A DNA stretch of 7,807 nucleotides from DATDPY01 sp964395765 (GCA_964395765.1 CAYNCU010000204.1:1-7807); one strand, 5' to 3'; shown: positions 1 through 6,641, numbered from the stretch's first letter. Notes: generated by a model from the sequence alone, not told the origin. Made by a program: numbers and translations.

Positions 1-1
1 T

Positions 2-1174
2 CTTTCCCTGCTGGGCGTGACCATCGGTATTTTCGAGATTATCTGTGTATTTACCTTTGTTGATTCACTTGTAAACAGTATAAAAGGCAGTCTTTACTTC
101 CTGGGTGATAAAGTTATTTATGTGATGAAATGGCCATGGGAATTCGGGCCTAATTATCCCTGGTGGAAATATATGAAGCGGCCGCAGGCAAATTATGAGG
201 AATTTAAATACCTTGAAGCCAATCTTAAAAACCGTACCGGGATTACCATTTTTGCTGATAAGAGTAATGTCGTTGCCAAGTATAAAAGCAACAGCAAAGG
301 AAGTGTCGAATTGTACGGCGTGAGTTACGGTTACAGTGATGTAATGGAAACCCCGATTGATAAGGGACGGTATTTCGCTCCGGACGAAGTTGATATGGAC
401 CGGAATGTAGCCATTCTCGGGGCCAATGTATCCGATGGTCTTTTCGGCAACAAGGACCCGATAGGAAAGGAATTTACAATAAAAGGATTGAAATTCGTTG
501 TCATTGGGGTTATGAAAAAACAGGGAGAAAACCTGATCGATGCGCCCAGTAATGATGATTATTGTATAATTCCGTACGGCAAATTCAGGAAATTATATTA
601 TTCAGGCAGCCGGGGTGGACTTGAATCGGTTATTGCCGTGAAAGGATATAGTGATGACGTCGGGCTGATCAAGCTGGAAAATGAAATAAAAGGCCGGATG
701 CGGGCCGTGCGGGGACTAAGACCTACCGAAGAAGATAATTTCGCATTGAACCGGCCGGAATCGATTGCCAACGCTATCAGCGGAATTTTTGATGTTCTCG
801 GCATAGCCGGTTGGGTGATCGGAAGTTTTTCAATCCTTGTGGGCGGTTTCGGTATTGCCAACATTATGTTCGTATCCGTGAGAGAAAGGACACACATTAT
901 CGGCATCCAAAAATCCATGGGGGCTAAAAATTATTTTATTTTATTCCAGTTTCTTTTCGAAGCTATCTTCCTGAGTGTTATCGGCGGGCTCGCCGGATTG
1001 ATGCTGGTCTTTGGAATCACTTTCCTGCCGACCGGAACACTGCATCTGGCCCTTTCCCTGAAAAATATTGTGCTTGGCATTGGTGTGTCAACGATTATCG
1101 GAATGATCGCCGGAATTGTGCCTGCCGCCATGGCAGCCCGACTTGATCCTGTAGTGGCGATTCGCTCAAATTAA
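2..1174 (+). CDS. MacB/FtsX-type ABC transporter permease, 5'-truncated by the window edge
   Basis: This is the permease subunit of a MacB-type ABC exporter in the inner membrane. The reading frame is open from base 2, so the gene starts upstream; the GTG at 17 is internal. The visible part begins with LSLLGVTIGIF, which in this family is the first transmembrane helix, so only about 20-40 N-terminal residues should be missing. Residues ~25-255 form the periplasmic MacB-like core (for example the stretch with NVAILGANVSDGLFG and DPIGKEFTIKG, typical of these domains). Three more hydrophobic helices follow, with the FtsX signature VGGFGIANIMFVSVRERTHIIGIQKSMGA split between the end of helix 2 and its cytoplasmic loop. 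The C-terminus AMAARLDPVVAIRSN is a standard ending. Family members export peptides, lipoproteins or drugs with an ATPase partner and a periplasmic adaptor, probably encoded upstream. The substrate cannot be inferred. No frameshift is visible. Confidence 0.9.
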   Translation, partial: LSLLGVTIGIFEIICVFTFVDSLVNSIKGSLYFLGDKVIYVMKWPWEFGPNYPWWKYMKRPQANYEEFKYLEANLKNRTGITIFADKSNVVAKYKSNSKGSVELYGVSYGYSDVMETPIDKGRYFAPDEVDMDRNVAILGANVSDGLFGNKDPIGKEFTIKGLKFVVIGVMKKQGENLIDAPSNDDYCIIPYGKFRKLYYSGSRGGLESVIAVKGYSDDVGLIKLENEIKGRMRAVRGLRPTEEDNFALNRPESIANAISGIFDVLGIAGWVIGSFSILVGGFGIANIMFVSVRERTHIIGIQKSMGAKNYFILFQFLFEAIFLSVIGGLAGLMLVFGITFLPTGTLHLALSLKNIVLGIGVSTIIGMIAGIVPAAMAARLDPVVAIRSN

Positions 1175-1269
1175 TAATCCGGCATTTAATTCCCCAATGC
1201 CTGTAACCCGGAGGCCGTCATAATAATTTTTCCGGTCTTTGAGCCTCAGACCAGGGGTATTGAGATAAG

Positions 1270-1296
1270 TTCCAGTTTGTGTGTCACAAACCGGGG
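1270..1296. terminator. Hairpin between convergent permease and recA genes, possible bidirectional terminator
   Basis: GTTTGTG (1275-1281) and CACAAAC (1285-1291) form a perfect 7-bp stem with a 3-nt TGT loop. Past one A/C mismatch the stem continues with CC (1272-1273) pairing GG (1293-1294). It lies about 15-40 nt beyond the recA stop codon on the minus strand and about 100 nt beyond the permease stop on the plus strand. Neither side has a clear T-run, so a classical intrinsic terminator is not shown. A 6-bp repeat GGCATT/AATGCC (1181-1186/1196-1201) directly after the permease stop, and GGTCT/AGACC (1234-1238/1248-1252), are weaker alternatives. Confidence 0.35.
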
Positions 1297-1310
1297 GAGA
1301 AAGGTAAGAT

Positions 1311-2309
1311 TTACTCGCCGGCTATTTTGGCACGGATCTGTTTTTCAAGTTCATCCATTAATTCCGGGTTATCCTGCAGCAGGGTTTTTACGGCATCACG
1401 ACCCTGGCCCAGCTTATTATTTTTATAAGAGAACCATGAACCCGATTTTTGAATGATATTCAATTCAACACCGAGGTCAATGATTTCACCCACTTTTGAA
1501 ATGCCCAGTCCGTACATGATGTCGAATTCAACCACTTTAAAAGGAGGGGCAACCTTGTTTTTAACCACTTTTACCCGGGTACGGTTCCCCAGGATTGAAT
1601 CATTCGATTCCTTGATCTGAGCCAGCCGGCGAATATCGAGCCTGACAGAAGCATAAAATTTCAATGCATTACCGCCAGTGGTGGTTTCGGGGTTACCAAA
1701 CATAATGCCGATTTTTTCACGAAGCTGGTTAATGAAAATACATGAACACTTGGTTTTATTGATGGTGCCTGTAAGTTTACGCAGTGCCTGGGACATGAGC
1801 CGGGCCTGAAGACCCATTTTACTGTCACCCATTTCCCCTTCCAATTCCCCCCTTGGTACCAGGGCAGCCACCGAATCGATGACGATGATATCAATAGCGC
1901 CGGAGCGAATAAGATGTTCGGTAATTTCCAATGCCTGTTCTCCATTATCCGGCTGTGAGATAAGAAGATTTTCCGTGTCAATGCCCAGCCTTTCTGCATA
2001 ACTTTTATCGAAAGCATGTTCGGCATCAATGAAGGCGGCTATTCCACCTGCTTTTTGTGCTTCGGCAATACAATGCATGGCCAGCGTTGTTTTTCCCGAT
2101 GATTCGGGGCCATAAATTTCAATGACCCTTCCTCGTGGAATGCCACCTATCCCCAATGCAATATCCAGGCTTATGGAGCCGGTTGAAATGGCGGGAATAT
2201 CGACAATTTTTTCATCACTAAGCTTCATCACGGTGCCCTTGCCGTATGTTTTTTCAAGCTTATCAATAGTAAGTTGCAGGGCTTTTAACTTTTCGGAATT
2301 CTGACTCAT
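1311..2309 (-). CDS. recA: Recombinase A (RecA)
   Basis: RecA is the ATP-dependent DNA strand-exchange protein for homologous recombination and the SOS coprotease. With the start chosen at 2309 the protein is 332 residues. It carries Walker A GPESSGKT at 67-74, the catalytic Glu97 in FIDAEHAFD, Walker B ending at Asp145 (IIVIDSVAALVP), and the DNA-binding L2 region around FGNPETTTGGNALKF (204-218), all very close to E. coli RecA. The frame is open up to an ATG at 2366, which would add 19 residues (MLLQMDCNPVIF...). That extension is unlike RecA N-termini and would cover a palindrome in the probable promoter, while MSQNSEKLKALQ at 2309 aligns with the usual N-terminus. There is no Shine-Dalgarno, as is usual in Bacteroidetes. 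The C-terminus ends at RAKIAGE and lacks the long acidic tail of E. coli RecA. The gene stands alone, divergent from the envelope operon and convergent with the permease. Confidence 0.98.
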   Translation of the reverse strand: MSQNSEKLKALQLTIDKLEKTYGKGTVMKLSDEKIVDIPAISTGSISLDIALGIGGIPRGRVIEIYGPESSGKTTLAMHCIAEAQKAGGIAAFIDAEHAFDKSYAERLGIDTENLLISQPDNGEQALEITEHLIRSGAIDIIVIDSVAALVPRGELEGEMGDSKMGLQARLMSQALRKLTGTINKTKCSCIFINQLREKIGIMFGNPETTTGGNALKFYASVRLDIRRLAQIKESNDSILGNRTRVKVVKNKVAPPFKVVEFDIMYGLGISKVGEIIDLGVELNIIQKSGSWFSYKNNKLGQGRDAVKTLLQDNPELMDELEKQIRAKIAGE

Positions 2310-2329
2310 CTTCAGTGTGGATTGAAACG

Positions 2330-2360
2330 TGAAAATAACAGGATTGCAATCCATTTGCAA
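2330..2360 (-). promoter_or_regulatory. Candidate recA promoter with palindrome in the spacer
   Basis: On the minus strand a TTG (plus-strand 2358-2360) and TATTTTCA (plus-strand 2330-2337) lie with centres about 26 bp apart, the spacing of the Bacteroidetes -33/-7 promoter. The -7 match to TAnnTTTG is only 4 of 6 defined bases, so the call is weak. The perfect 12-bp palindrome GGATTGCAATCC (2341-2352) would sit exactly between the two elements, a classical repressor position. A leader of roughly 15 nt would then precede the ATG at 2309, which supports that start over the one at 2366. Confidence 0.25.
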
Positions 2361-2361
2361 T
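2341..2361. repeat. Perfect 12-bp palindrome plus phased TTGCAAT repeat upstream of recA
   Basis: GGATTGCAATCC (2341-2352) is a perfect inverted repeat. The 7-mer TTGCAAT occurs at 2344-2350 and again at 2355-2361, 11 bp apart, about one helical turn. A further CAATCC half-site lies at 2364-2369. The symmetry is plainly in the sequence; a role as operator for recA is inference from position only. Confidence 0.5.
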
Positions 2362-2393
2362 AACAATCCTTTACAATTATCAAAAGAATTATA

Positions 2394-2407
2394 TTTAAAC
2401 GTTTAAA
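2394..2407. repeat. 14-bp perfect palindrome in the recA/envelope-operon spacer
   Basis: TTTAAACGTTTAAA (2394-2407) is a perfect palindrome, and its right half begins a second, overlapping one, GTTTAAAC (2401-2408). It lies just upstream of the candidate -33 TTG (2409-2411) of the barrel-protein gene and upstream of the recA promoter region, so a bound factor could act on either gene. The AT-rich background makes such symmetry less surprising than its length suggests. Confidence 0.4.
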
Positions 2408-2408
2408 C

Positions 2409-2439
2409 TTGTTTAATGGTAAAGACAACTATGAATTTG
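2409..2439 (+). promoter_or_regulatory. Candidate promoter of the barrel/peptidase operon
   Basis: TTG at 2409-2411 and TGAATTTG at 2432-2439 have centres about 26 bp apart and match the Bacteroidetes -33 TTG / -7 TAnnTTTG pattern with one mismatch in the -7 element (TG for TA). Transcription would begin near 2444-2448, leaving a leader of about 25-30 nt before the ATG at 2474. The -7 element lies inside the inverted repeat at 2421-2444. Confidence 0.35.
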
Positions 2440-2444
2440 TCTTT
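2421..2444. repeat. 8-bp inverted repeat AAAGACAA-N8-TTGTCTTT, operator-like
   Basis: AAAGACAA (2421-2428) and TTGTCTTT (2437-2444) are perfect inverted repeats with an 8-bp spacer, so the two half-sites are centred 16 bp apart, a geometry common for dimeric helix-turn-helix binding sites. The right half overlaps the candidate -7 element of the downstream operon, which would suit repression. If transcription actually starts further upstream, it would instead be an RNA hairpin in the leader. Confidence 0.45.
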
Positions 2445-2473
2445 GAATATAATTATCGGCACCAGTTGAAGCG

Positions 2474-3604
2474 ATGAAAAGATTTATATTTCTTTTTGCC
2501 ATAATCTCAGCTGTTACTCTGTTCTCCCCTGTATCGGCACAGGTGGACAACCACTTTTTTTATGATATTCATCCTGTCGATACCGCCTTCAATAAATCGT
2601 TAAGGATCGGGGCGGATCTTTTGCCTTTTATAAAAAACAATGAATATTTCAATAATATAGTGGAAGGGTATACGCTCTTCGGTTACCAGTTAAAACCCTA
2701 CCTTTCCCTTTACCCTTCAAAAAATGTCAGGATTGACGCCGGCGGCTATTTTCTTCGCGACTTCGGTGGGCATCGTTTCCGGCAGATAAAACCTTACTTC
2801 ATGGTGAAATATGTCGTTCCTCATTTTTCAATTATTTTTGGAGACATTGAGGGTACACTTACCCACCGTATACTTGAACCTCTGTACGATTTTGAGAGGA
2901 TCATCAATAAAAGAATGGAGGAAGGATTGCAGTTTAAATGGGATTCCAGGAAGCTGAATATCGATACCTGGATCAACTGGGAGAATTTCATACAATTAGG
3001 TGATTCCGACCAGGAAATATTTAATGCGGGATTACAGGCCAATTACTACCTGGTTAATGTTAGTTCCTTTACTTTATCAATTCCTCTACAGGTTCTGGCC
3101 AGGCATCATGGAGGACAGATTAATGTAGGGAATGCTCCGGTTTATACTGTGTATAATACAGCCACAGGGATCAGGGCCGGGTTAAGGTTCAGGAAAAGGA
3201 GTTGGCTCGAAGTTTTACAATTCGAAGGATATTATCTTGGGTATTCCGGAGAGGCAATTTCCTCGGTAGTTCCGTATTCAGGGGGTAACGGGATACTGGC
3301 CCAGTTCATGGCCGGGAACCGTTTTGTGAATCTGTATGTTTCTTACTGGAAAGGTCATGATTTTTATGCCCCCATAGGCACTCCCTATTATCAATCCGTG
3401 TCAGTTACCTATGCAGGCGATCATTATTCAGAGGCGGACAGGAATCTGCTATTTTTTCGATTATGTTTTCAGAAAAAATTATCGGAAAACCTGGACCTGG
3501 CTTTCAGATTTGAACCCATTTATGATCTCGATAATCACATTCTGGATCATTCGGAATCGTTATACCTCAGATTCAATACCAGCTGGCATTTGCTGAAATT
3601 ATAA
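2474..3604 (+). CDS. Secreted outer-membrane beta-barrel-like protein, function unknown
   Basis: This 376-residue protein begins with a clear Sec signal peptide: positive MKR, a hydrophobic core to about residue 18, and a likely signal peptidase I cut after PVSA (22), leaving QVDN. There is no lipobox cysteine. The mature part has no hydrophobic helix but many alternating polar/aromatic stretches, such as GYQLKPYLSLYPSKNVRIDAGGYF, LQANYYLVNVSSFTLSIPLQ and RFVNLYVSYWKGHDFY, and ends with the strand-like YLRFNTSWHLLKL. That pattern suggests an outer-membrane barrel of perhaps 12-16 strands, but the strand count is a guess. I do not recognise a named family, and no plug, TonB box or enzyme motif is visible. 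The gene is first in an operon: its stop is 3 bp before the peptidase start, so a joint envelope role is likely. Confidence 0.8.
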   Translation: MKRFIFLFAIISAVTLFSPVSAQVDNHFFYDIHPVDTAFNKSLRIGADLLPFIKNNEYFNNIVEGYTLFGYQLKPYLSLYPSKNVRIDAGGYFLRDFGGHRFRQIKPYFMVKYVVPHFSIIFGDIEGTLTHRILEPLYDFERIINKRMEEGLQFKWDSRKLNIDTWINWENFIQLGDSDQEIFNAGLQANYYLVNVSSFTLSIPLQVLARHHGGQINVGNAPVYTVYNTATGIRAGLRFRKRSWLEVLQFEGYYLGYSGEAISSVVPYSGGNGILAQFMAGNRFVNLYVSYWKGHDFYAPIGTPYYQSVSVTYAGDHYSEADRNLLFFRLCFQKKLSENLDLAFRFEPIYDLDNHILDHSESLYLRFNTSWHLLKL

Positions 3605-3607
3605 TTT

Positions 3608-4642
3608 ATGAGAAAGTTTTTAAAATGGTTTTTCATAAGCGTTTTATTACTATTGGTATTAACCGCATTAATCTTTCATAAAACGGTTTATTACGGCTTT
3701 GTACAAGCCAGGGGCCAGCTTGGGATCATTTTCCATACGCAGCCGGTGGAGCGTGTATTAAATGATCCTGATTTCCCGGATTCTTTGAAAAATAAAATAA
3801 AGTTAATAGAAGACGTGAAAAATTTTGCCGGAAATTACCTGGGCCTGAAGGCCGGCAAAAATTACACCACGTTTTATAAGCAAAAAACAGAGAATCTTAT
3901 GTGGGTGCTAACGGCCTGTAAAGCCTACCGCCTGGAAGCCTATGAATGGAGTTTCCCTATTTTAGGGACTTTCACCTATAAAGGTTTTTTCATCAGGTCC
4001 ATGGCGGAACAGGAGGAAAAAAAATTAAAAAAAGAGGGATTTGATACGGATATAAGAACGGCAGGGGGCTGGTCAACACTGGGTATTTTGAAGGACCCGA
4101 TATTATCGGACATGCTCAACAGGGACGAAGCGGATCTGGCTAACCTTATTATTCATGAACTGACCCATGCCACAATATTTCTTCATGATAGTGTTTCTTT
4201 CAATGAAAACCTGGCCACTTTTATCGGTAGTTACGGAACACTGGCCTACTTAAAATATAAACACGGGATGAATTCACGGCAATACCAAGACTATTTAACG
4301 TTGATTTCAGACCGGGGGAAATATAACCGGTATATTCTTCATGCCTGTTCCCTGCTCGACAGTCTTTATGCTACCTTTGGGAATATCCAGAATGCCGATG
4401 AGAAATCGGATCGCAAAGAAAGAATGATTCGCGAAATCGTGAATAACCTTGATACGGTGGACTTTTCAAAGGATTATTCAAAAGGTGGATTTTTTACCGA
4501 CGGATTGCCAAATAATACTTATTTTATGTCATTTATCAGGTACCGGGGAATGCAACCGATATTTACTTCAGAACTGGAAGATAAATTTAACGGGGACATA
4601 AAAAAATACATTGAATATCTCAAGAAAAAGTACAACGGATAA
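3608..4642 (+). CDS. Membrane-anchored zinc peptidase of the predicted aminopeptidase family (COG4324/PF10023-like)
   Basis: The 344-residue protein has one N-terminal hydrophobic segment (~residues 8-26, after MRKFLKW) with no lipobox, so it is probably anchored in the inner membrane facing the periplasm. The rest resembles the uncharacterised 'predicted aminopeptidase' family: YGFVQARGQLGIIF near the N-terminus, the mid-protein FPILGTFTYKGFF and AGGWSTLGILKDPILSDML blocks, then the zinc-binding HELTH at 183-187 (His183, His187, catalytic Glu184) followed by FNENLATF with Glu200 as the probable third metal ligand. Family membership is recalled from the order of these motifs, not from a search. 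Peptidase activity is known only by prediction for this family, and the substrate is unknown. It is translated immediately after the barrel protein (3-bp gap), whose leader and promoter it probably shares. The protein is full length, with no broken catalytic residue. Confidence 0.85.
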   Translation: MRKFLKWFFISVLLLLVLTALIFHKTVYYGFVQARGQLGIIFHTQPVERVLNDPDFPDSLKNKIKLIEDVKNFAGNYLGLKAGKNYTTFYKQKTENLMWVLTACKAYRLEAYEWSFPILGTFTYKGFFIRSMAEQEEKKLKKEGFDTDIRTAGGWSTLGILKDPILSDMLNRDEADLANLIIHELTHATIFLHDSVSFNENLATFIGSYGTLAYLKYKHGMNSRQYQDYLTLISDRGKYNRYILHACSLLDSLYATFGNIQNADEKSDRKERMIREIVNNLDTVDFSKDYSKGGFFTDGLPNNTYFMSFIRYRGMQPIFTSELEDKFNGDIKKYIEYLKKKYNG

Positions 4643-4662
4643 AAGCAATGTTAAGCCAAATG

Positions 4663-4672
4663 ATGTATACAT
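4663..4672. repeat. 10-bp palindrome upstream of the response regulator gene
   Basis: ATGTATACAT is a perfect palindrome 86 bp before the response regulator start, in the 115-bp AT-rich spacer after the peptidase gene. It could be an operator, but a 10-bp AT-rich palindrome is expected fairly often by chance. No convincing terminator is seen in this spacer, and the -33/-7 candidates (TTG at 4694-4696, TATCTATT/TATTTTTA at 4721-4732) are spaced 2-7 bp too far apart. Confidence 0.2.
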
Positions 4673-4757
4673 TAAGTTTTCTTTAAATTTTTGTTGACTT
4701 ATTTTTAAATAACCCTTTTCTATCTATTTTTAGACAACCAATAAAATCTTTAAAATT

Positions 4758-5444
4758 ATGAGTTCCAAGCATATTAATAAGGTGCTTGTAGTGGATGATG
4801 AAGAAGATATTCTTGAATTACTGAAGTATAACCTGAAGAAGGAGGGCTATGAAGTTAAAACTGCCCTGAATGGGATGAAGGCAGTCGAAATTGCCAAAAC
4901 ATTTATCCCTGACCTTGTTATGCTTGACATTATGATGCCTCACCAGGACGGGGTTGAAACCTGCCGCCAACTCAGAGAAATCCCCGAGCTGGTCAATACC
5001 TATATTATTTTTCTTACCGCCAGGGCCGAAGAATACAGCGAAGTGGCGGCATTTGACGTGGGCGCTGATGATTATATTACAAAACCAATAAAGCCCAGGG
5101 CTTTAATGAGCCGCATAAATGCCCTTTTCAGGCGGAAACATGACAAAAGAAAGGATAAAGGTGTTATTACCGTAGGTACCCTGATGATCGACCGGGGAAG
5201 CTATACGGTTACCGTAAATGACGCCACGATCACACTTCCTAAGAAAGAATTCGAATTATTGTATTATCTTGCCCAAAATCCCAATAAAGTGCTCAGCAGA
5301 GATGATTTGCTGCAGAATATCTGGGGTACCGATGTTTATGTTTTAGCCAGGACCGTGGACGTGCATATCCGCAAGGTGAGGGAAAAAATAGGAGAGGGAT
5401 ATATCACAACGGTGAAAGGTGTCGGTTACAAATTTGAAATTTAA
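4758..5444 (+). CDS. OmpR/PhoB-family DNA-binding response regulator
   Basis: This 228-residue cytoplasmic two-component regulator has a receiver domain at ~6-122 with all key residues: acidic pocket Asp13/Asp14, phospho-acceptor Asp57 (MLDIMMP), Thr87 (FLTAR) and Lys109 (YITKPIKP). A winged-helix DNA-binding domain follows at ~132-228, containing KKEFELLYYLAQNPNKVLSRD and ending with the family's wing, VDVHIRKVREKIGEGYITTVKGVGYKFEI in part. Length is normal for PhoB/OmpR proteins. Phosphorylation by the kinase encoded 5 bp downstream should promote dimerisation and promoter binding. The pair resembles PhoB/PhoR in Bacteroidetes, but no phosphate genes or named target sites are present here, so I give no gene symbol. 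The ATG at 4758 fits the usual N-terminus and is preceded by an A-rich stretch, with no Shine-Dalgarno. Confidence 0.95.
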   Translation: MSSKHINKVLVVDDEEDILELLKYNLKKEGYEVKTALNGMKAVEIAKTFIPDLVMLDIMMPHQDGVETCRQLREIPELVNTYIIFLTARAEEYSEVAAFDVGADDYITKPIKPRALMSRINALFRRKHDKRKDKGVITVGTLMIDRGSYTVTVNDATITLPKKEFELLYYLAQNPNKVLSRDDLLQNIWGTDVYVLARTVDVHIRKVREKIGEGYITTVKGVGYKFEI

Positions 5445-5449
5445 TACAG

Positions 5450-6505
5450 ATGTTTTTGAATTCCCGGGCAGTGGCCCTGGTACTGGCCATTGCCATATCG
5501 GTTATTACTACGGCTTTTGTTTCCATCCTCAATGATGTCTCGACAACGGTCATTATAGTAGCCGCGGTTTTGTCCTTTTCATCCTCGTATTTGCTTATTT
5601 ATCTTACCCTGCAGTTTTTCTTCTTCCGCGAGATTAACCGGATCTATGAAATGCTTGATAAAATCAAGAAAGAAGATTTTGATTTCGTTGTCAACGAAAT
5701 GCATGATGATGGCAACCAGTTGAAGCGACTCAGCCGCGAAATATATGCCTATGCGCATATAAAACAACGCGAAATTGACGATCTTAAAAAAATGGAAATA
5801 TACCGCAAGGAATTCCTGGCGGATGTATCTCATGAGCTGAAGACCCCGTTATTTGCCGCCCAGGGCTTTGTACATACCTTGCTCGACGGCGCCGTCAAGG
5901 ATAAGAATGTCCGCAATAAATTTTTGAAGAAAGCGGCCAAAAGCCTGGCGGGATTGGATAAACTCGTGCAGGACCTTCTGACCATTTCCCATATGGAAGC
6001 CGGTACCATTAAAATGCATTTTTTTAACTTCAATTTATTCAGCCTGGTTGAAGATGTATTTGAACAGTTCGAGGGAAAAGCCGATAAAAAAGATTTAAAA
6101 CTTTGTTTCTCAGACACTTCCAACAGGGATGTAATGGTTTATGCCGACCGGGAAAGGATCTACCAGGTGATGATCAATTTGGTGGCTAATGCAATAAAGT
6201 ATACAACCGAAAAAGGGGGGAAGGTTATGGTCGATATATCTAAAAACGAGGAAGAAGCAATAATCCAGATCATTGACGATGGAATCGGGATTCCGCCCGA
6301 CGATACCTCCCGCATTTTCGAGAGATTTTACAGGGTTGATAAAAGCCGTTCCAAGGATAAAGGAGGGTCGGGGCTTGGCCTTGCCATAGTAAAACATATT
6401 CTGGAAGCACATAAGCAAAAGATCACCGTTACCAGCGTTGTCGGCAAAGGATCCACGTTCAAATTCAATTTGCCATTGGCGAGCAACAAGCCTGTTCAAA
6501 TATAG
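5450..6505 (+). CDS. Sensor histidine kinase (PhoR-like), partner of the upstream regulator
   Basis: This 351-residue inner-membrane kinase has two hydrophobic segments (~6-27 and ~33-58) joined by only about five residues (NDVST), so it has almost no extracytoplasmic sensor domain. A HAMP-like linker with coiled-coil character (~59-118) leads to the HisKA domain with phosphorylated His128 in DVSHELKTP. The HATPase domain has the N box NLVANAIKYT (Mg-coordinating Asn247), G1 DDGIGIPP, the F box FERFYRVDKSR and G2 GGSGLGLAIVKHI, so it should be fully active. The stretch after His128 (FAAQGFVHTLLDGAVKD) is like PhoR-type kinases of Bacteroidetes. It autophosphorylates and passes phosphate to Asp57 of the regulator encoded 5 bp upstream; the two are surely one operon. 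With so small a loop, the signal is likely sensed in the membrane or through a partner protein. The signal itself cannot be named. Confidence 0.95.
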   Translation: MFLNSRAVALVLAIAISVITTAFVSILNDVSTTVIIVAAVLSFSSSYLLIYLTLQFFFFREINRIYEMLDKIKKEDFDFVVNEMHDDGNQLKRLSREIYAYAHIKQREIDDLKKMEIYRKEFLADVSHELKTPLFAAQGFVHTLLDGAVKDKNVRNKFLKKAAKSLAGLDKLVQDLLTISHMEAGTIKMHFFNFNLFSLVEDVFEQFEGKADKKDLKLCFSDTSNRDVMVYADRERIYQVMINLVANAIKYTTEKGGKVMVDISKNEEEAIIQIIDDGIGIPPDDTSRIFERFYRVDKSRSKDKGGSGLGLAIVKHILEAHKQKITVTSVVGKGSTFKFNLPLASNKPVQI

Positions 6506-6527
6506 CCCGATGGTTAAAGGGAATGCA

Positions 6528-6568
6528 ATGAGACCCTGATACATATGGGCCAGAAAGTCAAGTCTCAT
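6528..6568. repeat. Inverted repeat with 27-nt loop downstream of the kinase gene
   Basis: ATGAGAC (6528-6534) and GTCTCAT (6562-6568) are perfect 7-bp inverted repeats. Inside the loop, CCC (6534-6536) could pair with GGG (6547-6549). It begins 22 bp after the kinase stop codon. No T-run follows, so it is not an ordinary terminator. It could be a 3'-UTR structure or chance. Confidence 0.3.
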
Positions 6569-6575
6569 AATTGAA

Positions 6576-6598
6576 CGGAAAAACCTATTTTTATTCCG
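6576..6598. terminator. Weak hairpin between convergent kinase and dehydrogenase genes
   Basis: CGGAA (6576-6580) pairs with TTCCG (6594-6598), and AAA (6581-6583) with TTT (6590-6592) after a one-base bulge, giving a hairpin with a 6-nt loop. It lies 70 bp after the kinase stop and 44 bp after the dehydrogenase stop on the other strand, a fitting place for a shared terminator. The T-run is inside the stem and none follows it, so the call is weak. Confidence 0.25.
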
Positions 6599-6641
6599 GC
6601 GTCTATTAAGAAATTTCTATACCTATTCACCCATTAACTCA

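Noticed and set aside
598..1131. Two minus-strand open frames opposite the permease
   Set aside because: They are antisense shadows of the conserved FtsX region, with proline/serine-rich, non-protein-like translations.
1661..2029. 122-codon open frame inside recA, same strand, other frame
   Set aside because: It is a shadow of the highly conserved recA frame, with an implausible amino acid composition.
2310..2366. In-frame upstream ATG that would lengthen RecA by 19 residues
   Set aside because: The extra residues do not resemble RecA N-termini and the stretch contains the probable promoter and palindrome; the ATG at 2309 gives the standard N-terminus.
4694..4732. Promoter for the response regulator operon
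   Set aside because: TTG and TATCTATT/TATTTTTA are present, but the spacing is longer than the Bacteroidetes pattern, so no exact promoter could be supported; the operon may also be reached by read-through from the peptidase gene.
6110..6568. 152-codon open frame on the minus strand opposite the kinase
   Set aside because: It lies almost wholly antisense to the conserved HATPase domain, and its translation has no recognisable domain or family-like character.
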